From: Sacculina carcini
Taxonomy: Eukaryota; Arthropoda; Thecostraca; Sacculinidae
Direction of reading: 5' to 3'
Assembly: GCA_916048095.2 (NCBI GenBank)
Contig: OU696571.1
Location: 3,302,001-3,366,000, forward strand
DNA: 64,000 bases
Under the pieces are notes generated by a model. That model was not told the origin of the DNA. It was given only the letters and a program-made list of their open reading frames with translations, and ran no database searches. This document shows, piece by piece, positions 33,406 through 44,416 of the stretch (the first letter of the stretch is position 1; every line of letters begins with the position of its first letter). The position numbers were made by a program, and so were the translations under genes.

Positions 33406-33718
33406 CACCTAGTGGCCAGTTAGGGAAACATATCTCGATCGTCGAGGCGTGGCGGCATCCGTCCTCTGATGTTCATGTTTCGGTACTCGGTTGATGTTCA
33501 TTGAATCAATATCAATAATTGATTAAATTATCAGGTGGGCAAATTTTCGAACTGTGTGTGCGTGTGTAAGCAAGTGTGTATTGTTGCAAATGCACGAAAC
33601 AGGTGATATGATATGACTTACAGGCACATGCAGTCTCAACATGTATTTTTGAGTTGATTGACCTGTTCCAGATGACCTCACTATTCAAATAAGTCAGATC
33701 TAGATGCCGAAAATCGGT
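33406..33718. other. DNA between LINE piece 2 and the U2-like sequence
   Basis: About 310 bp including GAGCGCCACCTAGTGGCCAG and a short TG tract. It separates two parts of the same LINE, so it was probably inserted together with the U2-like sequence. Nothing else recognised. Confidence 0.45.
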
Positions 33719-33903
33719 ATCGCTTCTCGGCCTCCGGCTAAGATCAAAGTGTAGTTTCTGTTCTTTTCAGCTTAATATCTGAAACGTCCCTTACATAGGG
33801 ACCAGTATATTAAACTGATTTTTGCAGATTGGCGGGGTCACAGGGCTTGCTCTGTTCCTGCCTCGAGTCGACTCGGTATTGCACTATATCCGGGAACGGC
33901 TCA
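33719..33903 (+). ncRNA. U2 snRNA-like gene or pseudogene
   Basis: It starts ATCGCTTCTCGGCC and continues GGCTAAGATCAAAGTGTAGT. The Sm site is ACTGATTTTTGCAG, and stem IV ends GGTATTGCAC...CCGGGAAC. Its ~185-nt length fits U2. Stem IIa (TTTCAG/CTGAAA) differs from the usual TATCAG/CTGATA by a paired change, and stem IIb (GTCCCT/AGGGAC) is also intact. The branch-point-pairing GUAGUA reads GUAGUU and the stem I loop is one base shorter. Paired changes argue for a once-functional variant; its place inside a dead LINE and the GUAGUU change argue for a retro-copy. U2 snRNA recognises the intron branch point in the spliceosome. Confidence 0.8.
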
Positions 33904-33989
33904 TTTTAACCGAAATCAAAACATTTTAAATGCTGTATCCGGTTGGTTATAAGTCAACAGGAATATATAATCCCAAGCGATTATTCAAA

Positions 33990-34270
33990 ACATTTGCGCG
34001 GCTGAAATTTAGTCCAGAATAAAATTGATTATGTTCCCATGAGATTTAGGATTCCCTTGGTTTTCACCCAGTTTTTCCTTCAGATAGTTTTCTTTTGCTT
34101 GACGGATTGTAAGATTCAATTTATTCCGAAATATTTTATACGAGTCTTTGTACGTTATCGGCCATTTCTGAGCTAGCCTTTCCAGACGGTGTTTTTCTCA
34201 GATATCATTATTTATTTCTTCCGTAATATATGGTTTATACAATCGTTTTCAGTTGAACTTGACGTTGGTG
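33990..34270 (-). pseudogene. CR1-like LINE, piece 1 (linker before the reverse transcriptase)
   Basis: Minus strand: LERLAQKWPITYKDSYKIFR and NKLNLTIRQAKENYLKEKL, then HGNIINFILD. This Lys-rich linker lies between endonuclease and reverse transcriptase in CR1/jockey-type LINEs. The endonuclease is missing, so the LINE appears 5'-truncated here. Confidence 0.65.
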
Positions 34271-34614
34271 CGTGGAAAATATTTTTAAAATAAAATGTGG
34301 AAGAGATTGACAGTTGAACAGAACAGTTGAAGAGATTGAACAGTTGTATGCATTATTAGGACAGCTTAATGCCATCACCGGTTACCAGACCAAGGTTCCG
34401 AGTTCTTCGCTGGATAATTCAATATTTTCATCTTTCATAATTCTTTTGCGAACAAATCATTGAGCATTATTACCCAATTTAATGCCAGTGTATGTGTGTG
34501 TGTGTGTAACCTACCTCGCAAGTATGTTACAATGAAAGCGAGTGAACAGTGACACATTGGAATTTTGAAAAGTATATTTTTGCAACGATTACTATTAAAC
34601 ATACACTAATACAA

Positions 34615-34701
<87 letters not shown>

Positions 34702-34854
34702 CACACAAACACGCACAAGCATACAACCGCACATGCACACACACACACACAAAACATACAAAATCACACACGAGCAAACATACATATACACACACACACA
34801 CACGAGTAAATGATACCACTGACACTCAAAAACACACCCTGATAAACACACACA
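34271..34854. repeat. intergenic with (CA)n and (TA)n arrays
   Basis: (CA)n from 34613 passes into about 70 bp of (TA)n (34629-34698), then further CA-rich DNA to 34802. No gene. Confidence 0.85.
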
Positions 34855-35229
34855 TCAATCACGTACCATGCCGCTGAACAACTGTAGAGTGGTTGCCGCC
34901 GTCAGAACATCGACCCCGGTGCGTAGCGCCCACACACTACTAGCTCCGCCACTGGCAGTCAACAGCTGCAACAGGGGCAGCTGCAGGAGGCAGCTGGCGG
35001 CCAGCAGCAGCAGCACGAGCGGCCGCAGGGGCGGCGGCAGGTCGGTGCGCGCGCGCAGCCACAGCAGCGCCGCCACAGTCACATGTCGCAGCAGGTGTAG
35101 TGAGGCGCCGAGTGAGGCAAACACGTGTAGCCAGGTGAAATCGGCCGCCCGTGCTGCGCCCACCCACAGCGGCACCAGCCGTGTGGCCAGCTGGTCAGCT
35201 GTGGACCAACCCACGCCGGCAACCAAAAC
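34855..35229 (-). CDS. TMEM147: TMEM147, last visible exon
   Basis: The acceptor is GCGACAG|GTT at 35230-35231. The frame has VLVAGVGWSTADQLATRLVP, LWVGAARAADFTWLHVF, then hydrophobic segments (ATVAALLWL-like, and PLRPLVLLLLAASCLLQLPL), matching human TMEM147 (MVAALGWATAEL, IPLWVGARGIEFDW, FRPAVLLLMFL). TMEM147 is a multi-pass ER membrane protein of the BOS complex with Nicalin and NOMO at the translocon. The frame ends ...LQLFSGMVRD, stop at 34855. A good donor (CATG|GTACGT, 34865-34866) lies four codons earlier, so a short extra terminal exon is possible; none was found. Strongly identified; 3' end uncertain. Confidence 0.9.
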   Translation of the reverse strand, partial: VLVAGVGWSTADQLATRLVPLWVGAARAADFTWLHVFASLGASLHLLRHVTVAALLWLRARTDLPPPLRPLVLLLLAASCLLQLPLLQLLTASGGASSVWALRTGVDVLTAATTLQLFSGMVRD

Positions 35230-35274
35230 CTGTCGCACGCACATGCATGCACGAGTGTGCAACCATGTAGACCA

Positions 35275-35525
35275 GAGGTTCTTAACCCGTGAGAAATGGA
35301 GGAGTTGCCAAGTGGGAAACTAAATGTCGGACAGAACAGGACAACTATGTGTGTGTTTTTATCAATTCAAATTCGTCTATTTTCGTTTCTAATGATCTGT
35401 TGATATTTACTTTGATGTAACAACTGAATTGATTAAATTTATCAGCGCTGTTGTGTGGAAATGAAGAGATGGCTCGTATTAAGAAGTGGGGAATCAGAGA
35501 AGAAAGGTCAAGAACCAGTATACGC
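35275..35525. repeat. dispersed hAT-like repeat, copy B
   Basis: Starts CAGAGGTTCTTAACC, then shares several blocks with 640-850 in the same order. It lies in the TMEM147 intron. Confidence 0.6.
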
Positions 35526-36899
35526 CAAAAGTTTGGACCCACGTAAGTGTTGATATACATTTACATGCATATTTGTAATAAATTAGAAGGACCTGGCTTT
35601 CAACATCACTGGCCAAACATACATATTTTGCATAACTCACAGCGAGCCCAATGTTGACTTCTACCAGGATACTTGAAATTCTCAGGTGAAGTATTTTTGA
35701 GCATCATTCGAGGTCAGTTTGTGTTTCGTGGGAACAGCTGTCTGTTGTGCAAGCTACCAAACATTTGGTCTCTGCGTTTCCAGCTATGGGTGGTCAGTAA
35801 TTACCCAAACAAATATAAATAAAGTGAAAAAATAAGTAATTATAAGTAAATTTGGTTGTGTCACTGTCATGCCGTCAAAGAAAGCAATTTTTTTGTTGTG
35901 TTCGGCGTCCACACTTTTGGTACAGTAAATTATCGTAGATGCCGGCCATTGAGCCCGTAATATAGTCCAAAATTCCACTGCATATTTTTCAATGGGGCTT
36001 AATGGCCACCACTATTTCAAGGTGAAAAAATCAGTCTGCCAAAGTCCTATCTATCCAAATGACAATATAACAAGCTTCATTTGAGTACAAATTATATCAA
36101 TGTTAATAAAGTACACACATATACAATAGTATGCTGAAAAATTTACACTAACACGTGAATAATAGGAAATGACGGCTTTTTTAACATATTGTACATGTAG
36201 AACAAACAGAGCATTTGAAAAATACTACTGGAAAAAAGTTCAAATTTTGGGTGGGCTTATTGGACCGTACTACTCAAAACCTAGTATTTCAGGCCTGAAA
36301 AGTGACATTGGTTAAAATGGGCTTAATGAAGAGGTGGACTCAATGACCGGAATCTACTGTAGTTTGGCTGTCATTTGCGACAAAGTTGCCTGCATCAAAT
36401 TTTGGTGTGATTTCTGTATGTGGTCCCATGTGGTGTGCATATAATCCCGCCGTCAGCCGTCAAATACGACACAACTCTAGCGCAAACTAATTACATACAC
36501 TCATTACGCACCGAGACAACTCAACAATGACGGCTCTGACACAATAAACACACATATACGAGTACATACACGAGTACACACATACATACACACACAGGAG
36601 CACACAGACATACGCGTATACACGTTGCTGTAAATCTGTGGTGTAAACATACGAGTATATGTGGGGTTCTTAGCCTAATATGGGGTGCTTAACTAGATAT
36701 TTGATAGGTATTTCGGCTGATTTTCGGCACGTAAGGACAAGTTGAAAACGCATATTGGATATTTGAGGATATCCAATGTTCTCGCTAGACAGGGCTTTGA
36801 GCTTTTGATAATACATTGCTGGATAATGTCAACGACACCGCAACATTCAACACACAGGCGCAGTAAATACATTTTCAGTATATATGTGTGGGTAAGAAC

Positions 36900-37264
36900 A
36901 TGTGTTCAATGTGAATGTGTTCAATGTGAATGTGTGCAATATGAATGTGTTGAATGTGAATGTGTTGAATGTGAATGTGTTGAATGTGAATGTGTTCAGC
37001 ATGAATGTGTTCAATATGAATGTGTTGAATGTGAATGTGTTGAATGTGAATGTGTTGAATGTGAATATGTTGAATGTGAATGTGTTGAATATGAATGTGT
37101 TGAATATGAATGTGTTGAATGTGAATGTGTTGAATGTGAATGTGTTGAATGTGAATATGTTGAATGTGAATGTGTTGAATGTGAATGTGTTCAATATGAA
37201 TGTGTTGAATGTGAATATGTTGAATGTGAATGTGTTGAATATGAATGTGTTCAATGTGAATGCG
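36900..37264. repeat. 15-bp minisatellite, about 24 units
   Basis: Units of TGTGTTGAATGTGAA, with G/C and G/A variants (CAATGTGAA, GAATATGAA). Because the period is divisible by three and lacks stops, several frames on both strands stay open, including a Cys-rich pentapeptide frame of 211 codons. Located within an intron of TMEM147. Confidence 0.95.
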
Positions 37265-37639
37265 AATTTCGTTACTGGGAAACGGTTGAGAGTATTGGCC
37301 AAATAAGATATTTGAACCTTACGAACCATTTGAATACCCAGGGTTCAGCTTTACTTTACTGTCTAGCAAACACCTAACACCATACCAATACACCATACCA
37401 ATACACCATACCAACGTTGACACCACACACACACACGTGTACGCACTTGTGTGTTTGATATGTACGTGTCTATGATTATAATGGTTCAAGTGTGTGTGCG
37501 TGTGTGTGTGCGTGATATGGCATGCGTGGGTACGCCGCTGAGAGTAGGCGTGTGGATAAACAGAACACACAGACATACACATACAAGCACATATATACTT
37601 ACACACACACGCACACACACACACATCACAAATATGTCA

Positions 37640-37646
37640 TTAGAGT

Positions 37647-37695
<49 letters not shown>
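37640..37695. repeat. (CA)n microsatellite
   Basis: Uninterrupted CA array in the TMEM147 intron; another lies at 37778-37806. Confidence 0.95.
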
Positions 37696-37697
<2 letters not shown>

Positions 37698-37774
37698 AAT
37701 GAAAACACAAATACACCGACATCGCTTGCAGCACACGTAAGTAAATACTTGACTAGCCAAGTAACTAAATGTTG

Positions 37775-37806
<32 letters not shown>

Positions 37807-37911
37807 TTACATATATATACAAAAAAGTGAGAAATTGGTAAAATTGGGAATAAATTTAGTAGATTCTACCACTCAAGGAAGTAGCATATACAATGCTAAT
37901 GTGTATTGTTT

Positions 37912-38245
37912 AGATGGGCGAATATCCTAGAGGATATGGGGATACGGAGGGTATATCCCCCACAAATTGGCTGGGAGTATGATAAGCAATTATACCCCGG
38001 GAAAATTCTACTGAGTTCAGTTCATTGGGTATGTTATCATTAAAATTAGCATAGCAAAAATAGCAATACACGAAAAATGTAAAAAGTAATCAATATGAAA
38101 AATGATAATTTACGCAATATATTTTTCATTGAGTTATGTGTGTTATAATTGAATAGGCCAAAAATAGTTGACGACCCCATGTAATTGACCAACTGGACAA
38201 ACTTTGAACACTAATGCATGATGACTGTCATCCCCCCGATCACAC
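37912..38245 (-). repeat. MITE family M1, copy 2
   Basis: From the GATGGGCGAATATCC end through GAAAATTCTACTGAGTTCAG, CAATACACGA, and TTGAATAGGCCAAAAATAG to AATGCATGATGACTGTCATC. It is in opposite orientation to copies 3-5. Confidence 0.75.
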
Positions 38246-39273
38246 AAGCCAAGAAATTCACAAATAAATTCCTGAACAAACACTACAAATACCCGCACCC
38301 ACACATTCACATACACACACCAACGTGCTACATAAAATACGCAAAATATTACACAACACGCATATGCGCTATATAACATGTATACAACTGAAATAAAGCA
38401 GAACTACAGGAACTCTTATAAATCATAATTATCATTAGCGTTGCGAAAACACAACCCTCTCCATGTGTGACATATTCGAGCATGCAGCGAATATTATCAC
38501 TGTCACCGAAGCCATCTCATTAGCAGAGTCCCACTCTCATTAGTGGAGTGACCTTTTTGGTTGCAAATGCAACTTTTTCATCGCACACTTCTGAGAATCC
38601 TGAGAATCCTGATATATATCCTGAATAATATTTGTATGATGTAAGGTCAGTCTAATAGAAGTTATAAATGTAACATTTTGTTTTTAGCAAAACTTTTTCA
38701 TTTTGAGAGCAACTATTTGGGTTTAGGCCTGAATTTGAACCTTCAAAACAATTATTCTATGCTGTCAGAAAAAAATAAGTTGTAAAGTTGTACAATGCAG
38801 CATATGTTCATGTATTATTATGTGGTGCTAGACATCCTGCGTGTACACGCGCTTATACACATAATATAGACATAGACAATATAATATAGACATACCCATC
38901 TAACTGATATAGTGTAACGAAACTAGAAAACAATACACAATACGCCAATGAAGACTGAAGCACACCATAATGTCAGGTCTACTCATTAGTATGCGAGGTT
39001 TGGACAGAAAACAGGACGTGTATTTGTTGTTGTCTTCTTGATAATATAAAACGTGCAATATAGTGATAAACTTGGGCCAAATCCCAGAACTATAATAAAC
39101 AACCGACTTCTATGTGCTAATCGATCGAGAACAGTCCAAAGTCCAGTTTAGTTGTGAGAATTGGCAGCATTGTTCTTTAATTTGGCCAAATCAACTTGAA
39201 AATGGTATAATTTCAGAAAAACGTCGCGATATCAACACACAACATATTTAAAGCATAAGCAAAAACAGTGACA

Positions 39274-39507
39274 ATTCTTAAAGAAAAGTACCAATACAGT
39301 ACATTAAATTATTAAAGAAAGTGCCAGTACAGTACATTAAATTATTGAAGAAAAGTACCAATACAGTACATTAAATTATTAAAGAAAGTGGCAGTACAAT
39401 ACATTAAATTATTAAATAAAAGTGTCAATATAGTACATTAAATAATTAAAGAAAGTGCCAGTACAGTACATTAAATTATTAAAGAAAAGTGTCAATACAG
39501 TACATTC
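39274..39507. repeat. tandem array, 7 units of about 34 bp
   Basis: Units contain CAGTACATTAAATTATT and alternate between AAGAAAAGT-type and AAGAAAGTG-type starts, suggesting a ~69-bp higher-order dimer. Confidence 0.9.
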
Positions 39508-39630
39508 AAAACATCGCTGAATGATTCACACATCACGATATCTCTCTAAAAAATGTTCAACGTTTCTTTTGTGGAAATTTGAACATATTCTATAGTCAAC
39601 AAGCAACTCCAGGCCAAACAATTGATAACG

Positions 39631-39631
<1 letters not shown>

Positions 39632-39680
<49 letters not shown>
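39632..39680. repeat. (TG)n microsatellite
   Basis: TG array, opposite in orientation to the (CA)n at 39833. Confidence 0.95.
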
Positions 39681-39683
<3 letters not shown>

Positions 39684-39829
39684 TGTGCAGACACACAAAA
39701 GCCACAACAAATCATACACTTGAAATTCTTCGCACGCACGACAATTCTCGCACGCACTCATTCAACGCTGAGCCAAACCTAATGCTCGCACAACCTAATG
39801 CTCATTCAACGCTGTCCCACATGCTCCCA

Positions 39830-39999
<170 letters not shown>

Positions 40000-40096
40000 T
40001 GCTTAGCAGAGAACTGAAATGCATGTCATTCAACACATCCATGACACAAAATGCCCGCGGGCAATACATATACAGTAGCACTGTGTGTGTGTGTAT

Positions 40097-40137
<41 letters not shown>

Positions 40138-40143
40138 TGTTAC

Positions 40144-40230
40144 CTTAACGTCGCCGCGAGCCGCGATCTTCGTCATCACCATGTGGATGCCGAACAGATC
40201 GACAATGTCCACACAGGACTTCATCAACTC
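40144..40230 (-). CDS. TMEM147: TMEM147, middle exon
   Basis: An 87-nt exon, phase 0 at both ends, between gtgtgtgttag| and |GTAACAC. It encodes ELMKSCVDIVDLFGIHMV, then MTKIAARGDVK, which aligns with human [20 protein letters not shown]. This is the segment joining two membrane helices. The acceptor has a (TG)n run in place of a normal pyrimidine tract, and the donor is followed at once by CA repeats. Confidence 0.92.
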
Positions 40231-40267
40231 CTAACACACACAAACACACACACAAACACACAGATAA

Positions 40268-40300
<33 letters not shown>

Positions 40301-40607
40301 GCATAGAACAGCATAAGCCGCAAAAACGTACCGTAACTTTCTTCTCAGTGAGTCGCCTACTTATGAACATTCTACTTACGAACAATCCGTACATACGAAC
40401 AATCCGTACATACGAACAAAAATTTTGAACGAATTCCAAAATTCAAAACTTTCCCTGCTCAGCTGAGCACACGCCCGCCATTTTATCAATCGGTTTGAAA
40501 GACAGGCACCACTACTGTACATATTTTCTTATTAAATAAAGGATGTTTCTACACAAAAGTTCTATGAATCACAATAAAAATATTAAAGCTGCATATTACA
40601 CGTACGG

Positions 40608-40840
40608 TTGACGCTAAATATGTAAGGATTCAAGAATATTAGATTTTGAAAATTTGATTCAATGAATTTCTTCCAGTCCCTCGCCTCCTGCAAAGGCAGC
40701 ACATCACATTAGAACGCTATACCTAACCTAAACTAAAATCTATGAAAAAACATAGAAACGTTTTTGTGCGTTTTGTAAGCGTTTTTTATAAATTAGCGTT
40801 TTTAATGTTCTTGAATCCCTACACATTCAGCCTAGACCTA
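40608..40840. repeat. MITE family M2, copy 1
   Basis: Starts GGTTGACGCTAAATATGTAA then GGATTCAAGA, and ends TCTTGAATCC then CTACACATTCAGCCTAGACC; the ends are inverted repeats of about 30 bp. The interior matches 49128-49352, including CTTCCAGTCCCTC and AGGCAGCACAT. Lies in the TMEM147 intron upstream of the middle exon. Confidence 0.8.
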
Positions 40841-41208
40841 CAGGTACGTACTATATAAGGTCTGTTGTACTTGGTGGGACTCTGTACAGGTATTCTTAAT
40901 GTAAACAAAACTAAAAACAATGGGAAAAGGCAGTGGAGACCCAACTTTGGACATATGAACAAACGCACTGACGAACAGCATCTCGGTCTCCATTATGTTC
41001 GTAAATTAGGCACTTACTACACTTGACTTGTGAAGACAGTTGGGAAGCAAAAAAACGGCGTCAGAAACAGAACACACCAGATAAAACGCCAAGTACAAAA
41101 GTGAAAAATGAAGTCACAATGTGGAAGCGTTGAACATCTCTGCTGGAAATGCATATGAGCGTGAAACGACCAAAAACACCTACTGCAAGCACGATAAACG
41201 CCTGTATG

Positions 41209-41210
<2 letters not shown>

Positions 41211-41289
<79 letters not shown>
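41211..41289. repeat. (TG)n microsatellite
   Basis: Uninterrupted TG array, followed by 250 bp of degenerate TG-rich DNA to about 41570. Confidence 0.95.
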
Positions 41290-41290
<1 letters not shown>

Positions 41291-42065
41291 ACATGTGTAT
41301 GCGTATCCGCGTGTGCATATATTTGTTTATGTGTGTGTGTATTCATATACATATGTATTTATATGCATATGTGCGTATGTATGTGTGTGTGCATTTGTGT
41401 ATGTATTTATGTGCATGTGTATGTGTGTTTGTATGTGGGTGTGTGTTTGTGTGAATATGTGTATATGTGCGTGTGTGTATGTCTGTGTGTGTATGTGTAT
41501 GTGTTTGTGTTTATGTGCATCTGACTGTGTTTGTGTGTGTATGTATGTATGTATGTGTGTGTGAGAGGGTTGTATTTATGCTTGTGTGTATGGGTGTGTT
41601 GGTGTGATGTTTTGGTTGGGCATGGTGTAAATAACACCTGTTTGAAATGAAGAAGGATTAGTGGCTGTCAGCGATGTTTTTCCACCTGTCTGTCCGCTTG
41701 TACCTGTATATAAGTGCGTGTGGTCCTTTTGCTCATACATAATGTTCACCTTGCCGAAATGCCAAAGAATGCGAGCTGACCTGTCAGTGACAATGATAAA
41801 TCCGCACTTCCGCTGAATGTATGTGTGTGTGTGTGTGTGTGTGTTTGTGTGCCCTTGTGAATATTTGTACATGTATATGTGTCTGTTTGTACAATGCCGC
41901 ATTGTAAATATTGTACTGTCTGCGCATCTGAGACATTTTGTAAAGATTGCGCAATATAAATGTTTCAATAAATGAAAAAACGTGAATGTGTGCATATGCG
42001 TGTGTGTATGTGTGTGTCAGTATGTCAATGTGTCAGTGAGTCAATGTGTCAGTGTGTGTCAGTAC

Positions 42066-42204
42066 CGCTTGTAGACTGACTGAGTCGGTCGGCTGAGTGT
42101 CGCCGGCCGGGAAGAACGTGGCCAGTACGATCATTTTGAACAGCTGCACCAGCAAGTACGTACAGCCAGCCTGCACGCACTTCCAGAACGCGCCGTATTC
42201 ACTT
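42066..42204 (-). CDS. TMEM147: TMEM147, upstream exon
   Basis: A 139-nt exon from the acceptor CTTGTAG| (42205-42206) to the donor GCG|GTACTG (42064-42065). It encodes [35 protein letters not shown] and then [11 protein letters not shown]. Human TMEM147 has [20 protein letters not shown] at this position. It contains a membrane helix. It enters one base into a codon and leaves in phase 0, matching the next exon. The first exon (MTLFHF-type start in human) was not found within the window; it may lie beyond the SINE and Gypsy-2 or be too divergent to see. Confidence 0.93.
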
Positions 42205-42302
42205 CTACAAGCGCCCAACACCGACACACAAACACACATACACACACATGCAAGCATAGTTCATGTAGTTTCACACATTGACTCTGATTGCACATTGATA
42301 AT

Positions 42303-42640
42303 TTAGGTTAAAGGTTAAATGCTTAAGTGGCAGCTGCTACACGGGAAGAAGCCGAAGCTTATGAACACACAGGTGTGCCCCGTGCAGCTCGCTGCCACCG
42401 CAGAACCGACCCTCTCCACGCTATGGCGCCACATGGACGTAAGACGTATTAGAGAGGGCCACCTCCCCAGAATGCATGGCACAACTCATGACTGATATCT
42501 GGTACCATCATTTCCTGCTGGGTGGACAGGGGCTGTGGGATTGTAGAATTCGCCCAATGAAATTCTGCTCCGCCGGGTTTCGAACCACAGACCTCCCGCT
42601 TGTGAGGCGGGTGTGCTAACAACTGCACCACGGAGTCCAC
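42303..42640 (-). mobile_element. tRNA-Val-derived SINE, copy 1
   Basis: In SINE orientation it begins GGACTCCGTGGTGCAGTTG. It has a CCCGC/GCGGG anticodon stem with CAC anticodon, the B box GGTTCGAAACC, then a GCGGAGCAGAATTTC body and a TTTAACCT-type tail. Copies lie at 50154, 54644 and 60595. Confidence 0.88.
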
Positions 42641-44112
42641 AAATTTGTATGAATGAAATTAAATTGGATGTAATTTATTAATTAAATTACTAATTGAATT
42701 TAATCCTAGGCAGAAATGTCACTGCTGTGATTGAGCGCGCAGCGGGGGGCGGTTCCGCCTCGAGAAATCTACGGATAGAACCAGTTTTATTGACAGCGCA
42801 ATACAGAACTAGCGAACTCCACTATGGTATATGAAACGCATACTTTCACAGACGCAGTTCTTCATTATTCATTCCAGTATAACGTGCTTGATATCCGCTG
42901 ACAATGTTTGTCAATGTGGAATACTCAAGTAATTATTTTTATAATTAATTAGAGGCATATCCAGTGGCATGGGATGAGTGCAAGCACTATTGCCGCCATG
43001 CCGTGGCCCCATGTACCGCAAGCGCTCAATAACTATAGGTAGTTTGAGAAAAACAAGCTTAGTATGCGATCACATCCACAACCCAAGCCATGAACATCCA
43101 AAAACTCAACAAGAGAAAATATAGAGTGGAAACCACGACTTTTGCACATCATAATAAATTTTTCCAAATGTGCTCGATGAACTTAGCTTACAAATAACGT
43201 GTAGGGCACAGATTCATATATCTGTTCAAACCTCACGACTATAAAATGTATAGCAACAGAAAAAAACACGTGGCAATACACCAACACTTACAGGAAAAAC
43301 CATGCACAAACAAAATTTTCTCATTGGAAAGCGCAAACTTCAGTCGTATTTACATGGGACTAGCGGCACAATGACACAGAAAACATTTGAAGGAAAAATG
43401 AACGATATAGACTTGTCCACACCTGAAGACGCTTCAAAGAAATCAAGAATACTCATTGACTGCCTCAATCCAAAAACTTCAACCAAGAAAAAAATTTACT
43501 TCGCATGACAACGTTCATAAACGCTGATCAATAATTAAACAGAAAAATAATAACATCAAAGCACATCGATAAATCAACGTTTGCATTATTTACTCGCACA
43601 ATATTGACACAACGGAAAACTCACAGTTTGGAATATTTATACACAATGAAATGCGGACCATAAGTTAGAGCAAAACAATTGACAAAATGATAAAAAGTCA
43701 TCTTAATCAGACACGATGACAGTAAACAGCCAAGCAATTGGAAGAACTCTTGAGTCAACGTTACACTTGAGTCAAGTTCGTCAAGTATAGCATATGCAGC
43801 TTAAGGTAAATATCTTATATATTTTTCAGGGAGAAGTTCGTTGCATTTAAGATTTTAAAAGGATTTAAATACATAAAATTATCCATAGAGATATTAAGTC
43901 GGTATATAGATTTCTATGAGTGCTTTTATATAGCTAGATTTATATGAGTATATCAAAATTTTGTAAACATTCATATTGTATCTGCAATATTTTGGAGTTA
44001 CTGATGTTCACACTGTGGGAAGTATTCATCTGGCTGTTCCAATGCTTACATCTGTCATCGTGAAGCAGCGGATAGTTTCAATGTCATTTCAAACACTGCA
44101 GACACGAGGAAG
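42641..44112. other. intergenic, one dispersed repeat fragment
   Basis: A/T-rich. The stretch 42953-43040 matches 63857-63945. A 68-codon plus-strand frame at 43302 resembles nothing known. No gene supported. Confidence 0.45.
42953..43040. repeat. dispersed repeat fragment, copy 1
   Basis: Shares AGTGGCATGGGATGAGTGCA, GCACTAT and the GTGGCCCCATGT block with 63857-63945. The antisense reads like the 3' end of a LINE ORF (DSACTLPMLLDLPV in copy 2). Confidence 0.6.
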
Positions 44113-44117
44113 GTGTT

Positions 44118-44405
44118 TTAGCGTGGAAAACACTAGGAATTGATGCAAGTTTAATATCACACGAGAGCGAGAAGACACGATGTGTATGCTACGAGCGCGC
44201 CAGCAAGAAGAAGGAAAACGCGGGGTATCGAGCACAGTGACAGTGTCACACAATATGCATGCCAAGATTTGTGGCATGATATTTACAATCAAACATGAGA
44301 CACACATAAGAAGATATGATGAAATAAACTATATGGTACACAGATAAAATATCAATGTAATAATCAAACACACGGCGCAGTCGCGAACGCGGCGCAGTCG
44401 CTACA
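44118..44405 (-). repeat. 3' LTR of Gypsy-2 (288 bp)
   Basis: In element orientation starts TGTAGCGACTGCGCC; identical by eye to 48755-49042. Confidence 0.96.
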
Positions 44406-44416
44406 CCACCTCCCCC

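Noticed and set aside
36742..37377. 211-codon Cys-rich repeat protein
   Set aside because: It is the translation of a 15-bp minisatellite that is open in several frames on both strands, and it lies in an intron.
39274..39507. CRISPR-like array
   Set aside because: Head-to-tail tandem units without unique spacers, in an animal genome.
42570..42640. tRNA-Val gene
   Set aside because: It continues into a repeated ~330-bp body with three other copies, so it is a SINE head.
43302..43508. 68-codon plus-strand ORF as a small gene
   Set aside because: No recognisable motif, promoter or splice context; this length is expected by chance in A-rich DNA.
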